Positions 1-4,832 of a stretch of DNA of 23,030 nucleotides are shown in pieces (position 1 is the stretch's first letter; each line of letters starts with the position of its first letter). The stretch is from Candidatus Moranbacteria bacterium GW2011_GWE2_36_40. Its GTDB lineage: Bacteria > Patescibacteriota > Minisyncoccia > Moranbacterales > GWC2-37-73. Location of the stretch: assembly GCA_000991645.1 (NCBI GenBank), contig LBRX01000018.1, positions 1 to 23,030 of the forward strand. Reading direction: 5' to 3'. The position numbers and the translations under genes were made by a program. The notes under the pieces were generated by a model that was not told where the DNA came from, ran no database searches, and worked only from the letters and a program-made list of their open reading frames with translations.

Positions 1-114
1 AAAAAAGGTCAGTTCTTTTCCTTTTGGCATATTCATAATGGGTTAATTTGGTTAACTCCATATGATAGCAGAAAAAGGGCTTCGGGGTTTGAATTCGGGT
101 TTATGACAAAATGC

Positions 115-143
115 TTGACAATAAGCCATTTTGGGTGTATAAT
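115..143 (+). promoter_or_regulatory. Consensus sigma-70 promoter of the lipoprotein gene
   Basis: TTGACA (115-120) and TATAAT (138-143) are separated by exactly 17 bp, a full consensus housekeeping promoter. It would start transcription near 150 and give a leader of about 80 nt before the lipoprotein start at 230. Confidence 0.85.
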
Positions 144-215
144 TACCCATTACGGTTGAAGTTCTTTAAGTTAAAAAAGGCACAAAAAATACACACTTCC
201 AGGCGCACGGGCGTC

Positions 216-223
216 AAAAGGAG
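216..223 (+). promoter_or_regulatory. Strong Shine-Dalgarno site
   Basis: AAAAGGAG lies 6 nt before the ATG at 230 and fixes that start. Most core genes in this window have no such site. Confidence 0.8.
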
Positions 224-229
224 AAAATC

Positions 230-562
230 ATGAAAAAAATATTTATCTTTTTAACAATCGTCGTTTTGTTTGCCTGTTCTGGTTGTGCAACAGGATCTGG
301 GCGATCAGCTGGCGGCGGAGTTGTTGGGCTTGCTGGCGGAATTGTTGGAGGAACATTTGGGGTTGTAAATACGATCTTATTTGGAACTCCAAACCCACCG
401 ATAACAACAACCACAAGCACTGTTGTGTTTGTGGAACAACCAAGTGTAATAACCTGCCCTGGTTGTTACACACCACCCATAAATTATCGCCAACCTCATG
501 GAGTCTGGTACCCTTGGGGAAATATGGGAAACGATGGCAGACACAAACGCCATCGGAGATAA
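230..562 (+). CDS. Small putative lipoprotein with glycine-zipper segment
   Basis: 110-aa exported protein of unknown function. Residues 1-15 form a lysine-led hydrophobic signal peptide. It ends in FACSGCA, where Cys19 (after SG) or Cys16 (after LFA) could be the lipidated cysteine. Residues 23-52 are rich in glycine and small residues (GGGVVGLAGGIVGG), a glycine-zipper pattern that often associates with membranes or oligomerises. A Thr-rich stretch, a CPGC pair near residue 77 and a basic tail ending RHKRHRR follow. It stands alone with its own consensus promoter, strong SD site and terminator, so it is probably well expressed. I recognise the class, not a named family. Export as a lipoprotein is inferred from the N-terminus only. 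Confidence 0.75.
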   Translation: MKKIFIFLTIVVLFACSGCATGSGRSAGGGVVGLAGGIVGGTFGVVNTILFGTPNPPITTTTSTVVFVEQPSVITCPGCYTPPINYRQPHGVWYPWGNMGNDGRHKRHRR

Positions 563-573
563 CATTTTTAAAA

Positions 574-620
574 GGGCAGCTCGACATCCGTCGGCTGCCC
601 ATTCTTTTTGCCTTTTTTTG
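574..620 (+). terminator. Rho-independent terminator of the lipoprotein gene
   Basis: GGGCAGC (574-580) pairs with GCTGCCC (594-600). Inside it, CGA and TCG add an inner stem. Two T-rich tracts follow (601-620). Confidence 0.85.
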
Positions 621-624
621 TTTA

Positions 625-695
625 ATGCTGTATGTTTTATGTTATATTAAGTATTTCGTGCTCCATGTTCTATGTTCCATGATCTATGACTAATG
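625..695 (+). repeat. Period-7 ATG repeat overlapping the tsaE start
   Basis: ATG recurs at 625, 632, 639, 665, 672, 679, 686 and 693, with degenerate ATT units at 646 and 653 and one phase slip between 653 and 665. The unit is roughly ATGTTCY. The array runs directly into the tsaE start codon at 686. As the period is 7, the ATGs rotate through all three reading frames. Confidence 0.8.
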
Positions 696-1174
696 AATTT
701 ATCACACAATCTTCACTTCAAACCAAAAAACTCGGCATACTGCTTGCCGAGGAATTTCGTGGTGGCGAGATAATTTGCCTATCAGGCGACCTAGGCGCAG
801 GCAAAACAACTTTTACACAAGGATTATTAAAAGGTTTAAAAATAAAAGGGCCATATACGAGTCCCACCTTTTCTATAATTAAAGAATACAAACTAATAAC
901 TAACAACAAACAACAAACAACAAAAATGCGCTCGCAAACCAAGTCGTCCGTTGTCAGTTGTCGGTTGTCAGTTGTTCGTCATATCGATGCATACCGAATT
1001 ACTTCCAAGGACTTGCTTGAACTTGGCTTTGAGGATTTTGCTGGCAAAGAAAATTCAATCACCATTATTGAATGGCCAGAAAAAGTAAGAAAACTAATCC
1101 CCACCAACGCACTATGGATTAATTTCCAATGGCTTAGTGAGAAAGAAAGAAAAATTACATTGTCAATAAAATAA
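686..1174 (+). CDS. tsaE: tRNA threonylcarbamoyladenosine biosynthesis ATPase TsaE
   Basis: TsaE is the cytoplasmic P-loop ATPase that works with TsaB and TsaD in making the t6A modification at position 37 of ANN-decoding tRNAs. The 162-aa protein shows the Walker A GDLGAGKTT (34-42), the SPTF block (59-62), the HIDAYR motif (99-104) and EWPEK (129-133), all in family order. Between KEYK and HIDAYR the family normally has about ten residues. Here residues 70-98 are an extra Thr/Gln/Ser-rich loop encoded by a hairpin-forming heptad repeat (895-977). The start at 686 gives the usual N-terminus. No SD is visible, and the start lies inside the ATG-heptad array. No tsaB or tsaD is nearby. Confidence 0.93.
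   Translation: MTNEFITQSSLQTKKLGILLAEEFRGGEIICLSGDLGAGKTTFTQGLLKGLKIKGPYTSPTFSIIKEYKLITNNKQQTTKMRSQTKSSVVSCRLSVVRHIDAYRITSKDLLELGFEDFAGKENSITIIEWPEKVRKLIPTNALWINFQWLSEKERKITLSIK
895..977. repeat. Inverted heptad repeat inserted in tsaE
   Basis: The left arm has four 7-mers (AATAACT then three AACAACA, 895-922). The right arm has four 7-mers (GTTGTCA, GTTGTCG, GTTGTCA, GTTGTTC, 950-977). The arms are imperfect reverse complements around a 27-nt loop. The same architecture recurs at 7556-7640. The element lies within the tsaE reading frame without breaking it. Confidence 0.85.
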
Positions 1175-1189
1175 ATTCCATACTTCTAC

Positions 1190-1209
1190 CTCTCCTTAGA
1201 TAAGGAGAG
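1190..1209. repeat. Perfect palindrome between convergent tsaE and CDF genes
   Basis: CTCTCCTTA (1190-1198) and TAAGGAGAG (1201-1209) form a 9-bp stem with a 2-nt centre. It sits in the 53-bp gap between two converging genes. There is no clear T-tract on either side, so terminator function is uncertain. It may be another member of the short palindrome families seen in this window. Confidence 0.7.
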
Positions 1210-1227
1210 AACAATATTGAAAAAACT

Positions 1228-2304
1228 TTAGTTGACTTCAATATCAATATAACCAACATGGGGAATTTCATCTTTTATTTTCTTCTCTACTTCATCAATT
1301 CTTGTTCCAATCATGCGAGGCACGCGATCAGCATAGTTCACACAAAATTTCAAAAAGTCATTGTATTCATTTTTTATTTCTTCAAATTCTTTTTTGAGAG
1401 CTTTTTCGCGATACATTTTTCGCATCAGAGCGCTACCGTTAAATTCAACTTCACATTTCACATGATAGATACCAACATCCATCACAACAGATTTAAAATC
1501 CAGAACTTTTTCAATAGCAGGGTCGCTTAGTAATATTTCAATTACTCTTTCCTCAATTTCTTCCGGGATTGATTTACGCATCAAAAATCCCCTATTAATC
1601 GCAATCAAAACAACAGCCATTCCACCCAAGAGCAAGCCTATTATTATTGAGCCAATTGAATCCCAATAAGCATTTCCTGTTAACTTTGACAAAAAAATAC
1701 TCACGAAGGCCACTGAAACACCCAAAACAGCAACAGCATCTTCCAAGAGGACGGCAATTGTTGTTGGATCGCCATATGCAAAAATTTCTTTCCATTTTCT
1801 TTTTTTGTTTTTTGATCGAAGCTCTCTTAGGGCAATCGAAAATGTTCCTGCCTCAATCACAAAAGAAATAGCCAGTATTACAAAAGCAACTGAACTTATT
1901 TGAATTTTTTCTTCATGCAAAAATCCCATCAAACCATGATACAAAGTAATACCAGCTCCCAAAAAGAAAATACTACAAGCACTTATCAGTGCCCAAAAAA
2001 ATCTTTCATTACCATACCCATAATGAAAGTCTTCGTCAGATGGTCGTTGAGATTTTTTAATCCCAACCATCAATAAAATCTGATTAACCACATCGGCAAT
2101 GCTATGAATTGCTTCAGAAAAAAGCGCACTAGAGCCTGTCATGAAAAAACCGATCCACTTTAAGATCATAATAAAAACATTCCCCGTCAACGCTGCAAAC
2201 ACCGGCAAAAATCCATGTGAGTTTTTTGTATTCATAAATAAGATTATAGCATACTTTAAAAATGAAAAAGGACTCATGTTACATGGTCCTTTTTTCGAGG
2301 TCAT
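1228..2304 (-). CDS. Cation diffusion facilitator (CDF) metal transporter
   Basis: Inner-membrane antiporter that probably exports Zn2+ or a similar divalent metal. The protein (358 aa) shows the CDF pattern SEAIHSIADVVNQ in helix 2, YGYGNERFFW in the cytosolic loop, and EDAVAVLG in helix 5, the variant typical of the ZnT9/YdfM-like subgroup. A His-poor cytosolic C-terminal domain follows. The ATG at 2304 has a very strong SD (AAAAGGAGG) and adds MTSKKGPCNMSPFSFLKYAIILF before the family-like start MNTKNSHGFLP. That inner ATG (2235) lies 7 nt after an extended -10 box and could be a leaderless start. A terminator-like hairpin lies between the two starts, so the 5' end may be regulatory. Metal specificity cannot be read from the sequence. 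Confidence 0.88.
   Translation of the reverse strand: MTSKKGPCNMSPFSFLKYAIILFMNTKNSHGFLPVFAALTGNVFIMILKWIGFFMTGSSALFSEAIHSIADVVNQILLMVGIKKSQRPSDEDFHYGYGNERFFWALISACSIFFLGAGITLYHGLMGFLHEEKIQISSVAFVILAISFVIEAGTFSIALRELRSKNKKRKWKEIFAYGDPTTIAVLLEDAVAVLGVSVAFVSIFLSKLTGNAYWDSIGSIIIGLLLGGMAVVLIAINRGFLMRKSIPEEIEERVIEILLSDPAIEKVLDFKSVVMDVGIYHVKCEVEFNGSALMRKMYREKALKKEFEEIKNEYNDFLKFCVNYADRVPRMIGTRIDEVEKKIKDEIPHVGYIDIEVN
2243..2251 (-). promoter_or_regulatory. Extended -10 promoter for a leaderless CDF transcript
   Basis: On the minus strand TGCTATAAT (TGn plus TATAAT) ends 7 nt before the ATG at 2235. Transcription would begin at or next to that ATG. No convincing -35 box is present, which an extended -10 can tolerate. 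Confidence 0.5.
2258..2295 (-). terminator. Bidirectional terminator-like hairpin inside the CDF leader
   Basis: Imperfect palindrome 2270-2289 (GGAC, CATGT paired with ACATG, GTCC) is flanked by T-rich tracts on either strand. On the minus strand it follows the strong SD/ATG at 2304 and precedes the extended -10 box. It could terminate the mini-gene transcript or act as an attenuator read through when codons 1-23 are translated. Confidence 0.6.
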
Positions 2305-2305
2305 A

Positions 2306-2320
2306 TTAACCTCCTTTTAT
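2306..2320 (-). promoter_or_regulatory. Strong Shine-Dalgarno for the long CDF start
   Basis: On the minus strand AAAAGGAGGTTAAT directly precedes the ATG at 2304. This is a near-perfect anti-16S match and the main reason to prefer the longer start. Confidence 0.7.
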
Positions 2321-2330
2321 TATTTCATGG

Positions 2331-2345
2331 CGCATCATTGATGCG
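2331..2345. promoter_or_regulatory. Palindrome upstream of the CDF SD, operator candidate
   Basis: CGCATCA and TGATGCG flank a single central base. It lies in the leader between the mini-gene and the CDF gene. It could be a repressor site or a small RNA hairpin; no regulator is identified. Confidence 0.4.
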
Positions 2346-2395
2346 GCAAGTCTGATTTTTATTTTTCGTCGTAAAATCAGAAGACGTTTGGGTTT

Positions 2396-2476
2396 TTATT
2401 TCCCAGCTTTAGCATTTTGTGCTTCTGCTTTGGAAAAATAAATAACGCCATCGACGATGTAGTATTGTTTTGCCAT
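2396..2476 (-). CDS. 26-aa mini-protein of unknown function
   Basis: A very short gene encoding MAKQYYIVDGVIYFSKAEAQNAKAGK. I do not recognise a family. Support comes from its surroundings: a near-consensus promoter (2563-2590), an excellent SD on the minus strand (GGAAAGGAGGTGATG, about 5 nt before the ATG) and hairpins plus a terminator-like element downstream. The peptide is soluble-looking, with a Tyr/Ile/Val-rich first half and an Ala/Lys-rich helical tail, and no signal or membrane segment. It may be a true small protein or a leader peptide for the downstream CDF gene, which has the same orientation. The SD quality argues that it is translated. Confidence 0.6.
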   Translation of the reverse strand: MAKQYYIVDGVIYFSKAEAQNAKAGK

Positions 2477-2562
2477 TTTGCATCACCTCCTTTCCTGAAC
2501 ATATCAGAAAGGATGACTGTGACATCGAGGCAACTACAACAAGCAAAACCCTACATAACACA

Positions 2563-2590
2563 ATTATGTACTAACATTGTTTTTTGTCAA
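2563..2590 (-). promoter_or_regulatory. Promoter of the 26-aa mini-gene
   Basis: On the minus strand TTGACA (2585-2590) and CATAAT (2563-2568) are 16 bp apart. The -35 box starts right after the T-tract of the preceding terminator. A perfect 12-bp inverted repeat, CAAGCAAAACCC (2540-2551) and GGGTTTTGCTTG (2616-2627), brackets the promoter. Confidence 0.75.
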
Positions 2591-2616
2591 GAAAAAAGAG
2601 CTGGTCAGGCTCTTTG
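2589..2616 (-). terminator. Terminator of the 195-aa gene
   Basis: On the minus strand AAAGAGC, a 7-nt loop and GCTCTTT are followed by a T-run, 28 nt after the stop codon at 2644. It abuts the next promoter. Confidence 0.8.
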
Positions 2617-2643
2617 GGTTTTGCTTGAAGACCTATTTATTTG

Positions 2644-3231
2644 CTAGAGATCTAGCGCGATACAAACTAGCGGTATTAATCCAATAGAATCACCAGGACA
2701 ATGATCTATGAGCACCAGTTTAACATTATGCCATTCAAATATTTCCTTGATGGAGCGACTATCTTTATTAATTTTTTCTAGAGCATTCAAAAATCTTTCA
2801 TCATTAAACCACTCCTCAGGAACTATTCCAGCAACCCATCCCTCTCTTATTGCATCGTTTACATTTTGCATATAACCAAGTTCAACATATGGGATATCGA
2901 ATTCTTCACATATTTTATTAGCCCTGTTTTTATAACTTCCGTCTTTATTGAGCTCCTCTAATTTTTCAGAAATCATTGAGAATGGAACTGGTCCGCATAT
3001 TAACACGCCAGAAAAAAAATTTGGGAAAGCTTCTACAATTTTATTTGCCAACTTTCTTTTTTCATTTCTTTTCATAGATTTCTCGTATTCATCCTGGCCT
3101 CTCCACTCTGTAATACTGGAGGGCTCTTTCTCTATTGCTGAAAGATCCAGCGAGACAAGAAGTAACATAAACAATCTATCTACATGTCCAATCTTGCAAA
3201 TCTCCGGCCAATTTTTAAATAACTTTTTCAT
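2644..3231 (-). CDS. Hypothetical protein, 195 aa
   Basis: Function unknown; no family recognised. The sequence looks soluble, without a signal peptide. It has a mixed helical N-terminal half with a charged stretch (EKSMKRNEKRKLANK), then alternating hydrophobic strands such as GVLICGPVPF, a central IPYVELGYM segment and a C-terminal VKLVLIDHCPGDSIG motif. That layout would fit a small alpha/beta domain. I chose the ATG at 3231 because AAAAGGAG lies just before it on the minus strand. An open frame extends upstream to 3387, but the extra part is low-complexity (SLSLSLSQSQ) and overlaps the neighbouring gene in another frame. It follows the 100-aa gene on the same strand and probably shares its promoter, and it has its own terminator downstream. 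Confidence 0.65.
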   Translation of the reverse strand: MKKLFKNWPEICKIGHVDRLFMLLLVSLDLSAIEKEPSSITEWRGQDEYEKSMKRNEKRKLANKIVEAFPNFFSGVLICGPVPFSMISEKLEELNKDGSYKNRANKICEEFDIPYVELGYMQNVNDAIREGWVAGIVPEEWFNDERFLNALEKINKDSRSIKEIFEWHNVKLVLIDHCPGDSIGLIPLVCIALDL

Positions 3232-3309
3232 TTTTTCTCTCCTTTTCTGTGGTTGTGAAATAACTTTTCTCCTATGAATCAGCCGCTGAGACTGACTCAA
3301 TGAGAGAGA

Positions 3310-3335
3310 CAAGGAAAACAAATTCATTTTCCTTG
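3310..3335. repeat. 9-bp hairpin between the two hypothetical genes
   Basis: CAAGGAAAA (3310-3318) and TTTTCCTTG (3327-3335) form a perfect stem with an 8-nt loop, 12 nt after the stop codon of the 100-aa gene. It lacks a T-tract on the minus strand, so it may protect or process mRNA rather than terminate. Confidence 0.55.
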
Positions 3336-3346
3336 CCAGAATAATT

Positions 3347-3649
3347 TCATGCTTTATAGTCATGCAATTTGCAGACATTGACTTCATTCATAACCCACAA
3401 AAGTTTACCGCTTTCATCAATGGCTGTGTACGGATTAAGTCTTCCACCATCGCATACCAAGTTCAGCAAAGCATTCAGCTCATTCTTTTTAGAAGCTGCT
3501 TTCCGCATTTGAGATAAAGACTCTTGGCAAATTACCGGTTTTTCTAGTTTTGTGTAAAAAAAGATTCCATAATCATCATCTCCAGTTTCAATTGAATAAT
3601 CGACATTAAAAAAGAACCTGTCTCCTGGCTTCAAATCTTTAAATCTCAT
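3347..3649 (-). CDS. Hypothetical protein, 100 aa (FKDLKPGDRF start)
   Basis: Function unknown. It begins MRFKDLKPGDRFFF, a pattern seen at the start of many small uncharacterised bacterial proteins with a likely beta-rich fold. A Lys/Glu-rich middle and a C-terminal half with two cysteines follow. It has no signal or membrane segment. An SD-like AAAAGGGG precedes the ATG at 3649, and a strong promoter lies at 3712-3740. It is the only gene in the window that ends in TGA. It is first in a two-gene minus-strand unit with the 195-aa protein and diverges from the TrmB-like regulator, which may control it. Confidence 0.7.
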   Translation of the reverse strand: MRFKDLKPGDRFFFNVDYSIETGDDDYGIFFYTKLEKPVICQESLSQMRKAASKKNELNALLNLVCDGGRLNPYTAIDESGKLLWVMNEVNVCKLHDYKA

Positions 3650-3690
3650 GACTTTTCCCCTTTTCTGAATATTTGTTAAATAACTTCTTT

Positions 3691-3706
3691 GTTAACTCAT
3701 GTTAAC
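3691..3706. promoter_or_regulatory. GTTAAC tandem site at a transcription start
   Basis: GTTAAC, 4 bp, GTTAAC. Each half is itself a palindrome, and the site overlaps the expected start of the minus-strand transcript (-10 at 3712-3717). It could be an operator. Confidence 0.4.
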
Positions 3707-3711
3707 GGTCT

Positions 3712-3740
3712 ATATTAGCACCTTTTTCATACTTTGTCAA
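3712..3740 (-). promoter_or_regulatory. Promoter of the hypothetical gene pair
   Basis: On the minus strand TTGACA (3735-3740) and TAATAT (3712-3717) are exactly 17 bp apart, upstream of the SD and ATG of the 100-aa gene. Confidence 0.8.
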
Positions 3741-3771
3741 TATTTTCCCGACACTATATTTTTAAGTTTTG

Positions 3772-3850
3772 TTCGACACTTTTCTTTATTATAAAGACTA
3801 TTTACATATGTTATTTAGTGTACTATACTTAATTTATAAAAAGTGTCGAA
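3772..3850. promoter_or_regulatory. Operator pair flanking the trmB-like promoter
   Basis: TTCGACACTTTT (3772-3783) and AAAAGTGTCGAA (3839-3850) are perfect 12-bp inverted copies on either side of the promoter at 3801-3829. A third partial copy, CGACACT (3749-3755), points toward the divergent promoter. This arrangement suggests autoregulation by the TrmB-like protein, possibly by DNA looping or RNA polymerase exclusion. Confidence 0.7.
3801..3829 (+). promoter_or_regulatory. Promoter of the TrmB-like regulator
   Basis: TTTACA (3801-3806) and TATACT (3824-3829) are 17 bp apart. The start point near 3836 gives a leader of about 30 nt with no SD. Confidence 0.75.
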
Positions 3851-3865
3851 AATATTATACAAATT

Positions 3866-4618
3866 ATGAGTAACCAGTTAAACCAACTGCAAAAACTTGG
3901 ACTGAGTCAAAAAGAGGCTCGGCTGTATTTGGTTTCCTTGGAAACCGGTCCAGCCACAGTAGCCAAATTGGCTCAAAAATCAGGCCTCAAAAGAGGCACA
4001 ATTTATGAATTTTTGGGCGAAATGCTTGAACAAGGCCTTTTGGAAATGACAATTTCAGGCAAAAGAAAGTTTTATGTTGGAGTAGAGCCAAAAAAACTCA
4101 ATAAAATCATTGATAGGCAAAAAGAAATTCTGGAAAATCTGCTTCCCGATCTGTCACTTCTCACAATTGGGAGCTCAGCAAAGCCAAAAATAAGGTTTTA
4201 TGAAGGCAGAGAAGGGATGCTTTCGGTATTTTATGATGTTTTGGACCTGCCAGAAAACAGTGAGGTTTTGGGTTTTGCCACCTATGAAGGAATTCATAAA
4301 TTATTTTCAAAAAAAGAAATTGATGTCTATATTCAAAAGCGCGCCGAAAAGAAAATACATCAGAAGCTGATTGTGCCAACTGATGAATATATTGAACAAC
4401 GCGTTAGTGACAATAAAAAAGAACTTCGTGAAATCATCATGATTCCGCGAAAAAGTTTTCAAATTAAAAGCGATATCAGCATTTATCAGAATAAGGTTGC
4501 CATTGTTTCACTTGCTGATGAACAAGTTGGCGTTATCATTGAATCCAGTCAGGTTGCTGACACCCAAAGGGCGATATTTAATCTGCTTTGGAGCAGCTTA
4601 AAAAAAAGTGGTAAGTAA
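3866..4618 (+). CDS. TrmB-family transcriptional regulator
   Basis: Cytosolic DNA-binding regulator of 250 aa. Residues 1-70 form a winged helix-turn-helix (LGLSQKEARLYLVSLETGPATVAKLAQKSGLKRGTIY, given here only as its span 11-47) of the TrmB type. A coiled linker (KLNKIIDRQKEILENLLPDL) and a ligand/effector-like C-terminal domain beginning near KIRFYEGREGM follow. TrmB proteins in archaea sense sugars. In Patescibacteria such proteins are common, but their ligands are unknown to me. The flanking inverted operators and the divergent promoter suggest it represses itself and possibly the minus-strand hypothetical pair. No SD is visible. The long hairpin at 4623-4770 follows at once. Confidence 0.85.
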   Translation: MSNQLNQLQKLGLSQKEARLYLVSLETGPATVAKLAQKSGLKRGTIYEFLGEMLEQGLLEMTISGKRKFYVGVEPKKLNKIIDRQKEILENLLPDLSLLTIGSSAKPKIRFYEGREGMLSVFYDVLDLPENSEVLGFATYEGIHKLFSKKEIDVYIQKRAEKKIHQKLIVPTDEYIEQRVSDNKKELREIIMIPRKSFQIKSDISIYQNKVAIVSLADEQVGVIIESSQVADTQRAIFNLLWSSLKKSGK

Positions 4619-4622
4619 GTTG

Positions 4623-4770
4623 CTGAAGAATAAATTTTTTAAAAATATTTTTTGATTGAGTAAGCCTTTATTTTTTCTAAAATTTTCCTATGATTGTTTT
4701 GATTGAGGGAAAATTTTAGGTAAAAAATAAAGAGCGTCGAGGATATTTTTAAAAAAATTTAATTCTTCAG
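4623..4770. other. Long (about 148-nt) nested hairpin between trmB-like gene and polA
   Basis: The outer arms (4623-4649 and 4742-4770, beginning CTGAAGAAT and ending ATTCTTCAG) pair almost completely. The inner arms (4666-4688 and 4707-4732, CTAAAATTTTCC against GGAAAATTTTAG) pair with a 2-nt bulge. An internal loop contains GATTGAG, which also occurs in the apical loop. It may act as a strong terminator, a structured RNA, or a MITE-like inverted-repeat element. Confidence 0.7.
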
Positions 4771-4796
4771 TTACTCTAATAAGAACTACGAATTAG

Positions 4797-4824
4797 TTGT
4801 ATTATTTATTTAAAGTTATATACT
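4797..4824 (+). promoter_or_regulatory. Promoter for a leaderless polA transcript
   Basis: TTGTAT (4797-4802) and TATACT (4819-4824) are 16 bp apart. The polA ATG at 4833 follows the -10 box by only 8 nt, so the mRNA would start at or next to the start codon, matching the lack of SD. Confidence 0.55.
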
Positions 4825-4832
4825 AAAATACT

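Noticed and set aside
1..36. Possible start of a minus-strand gene (MNMPKGKELTFF) running off the left edge
   Set aside because: Only 12 codons are visible and the nearest SD-like sequence (TGGAG at 56-60) is about 20 nt away; too little to call.
895..977. CRISPR-like array
   Set aside because: Units are 7 nt long, adjacent and arranged as inverted arms, with no spacers; not CRISPR.
2644..3387. Longer 247-aa version of the 195-aa hypothetical protein
   Set aside because: The first 52 residues are low-complexity and overlap another gene; the ATG at 3231 has a strong SD.
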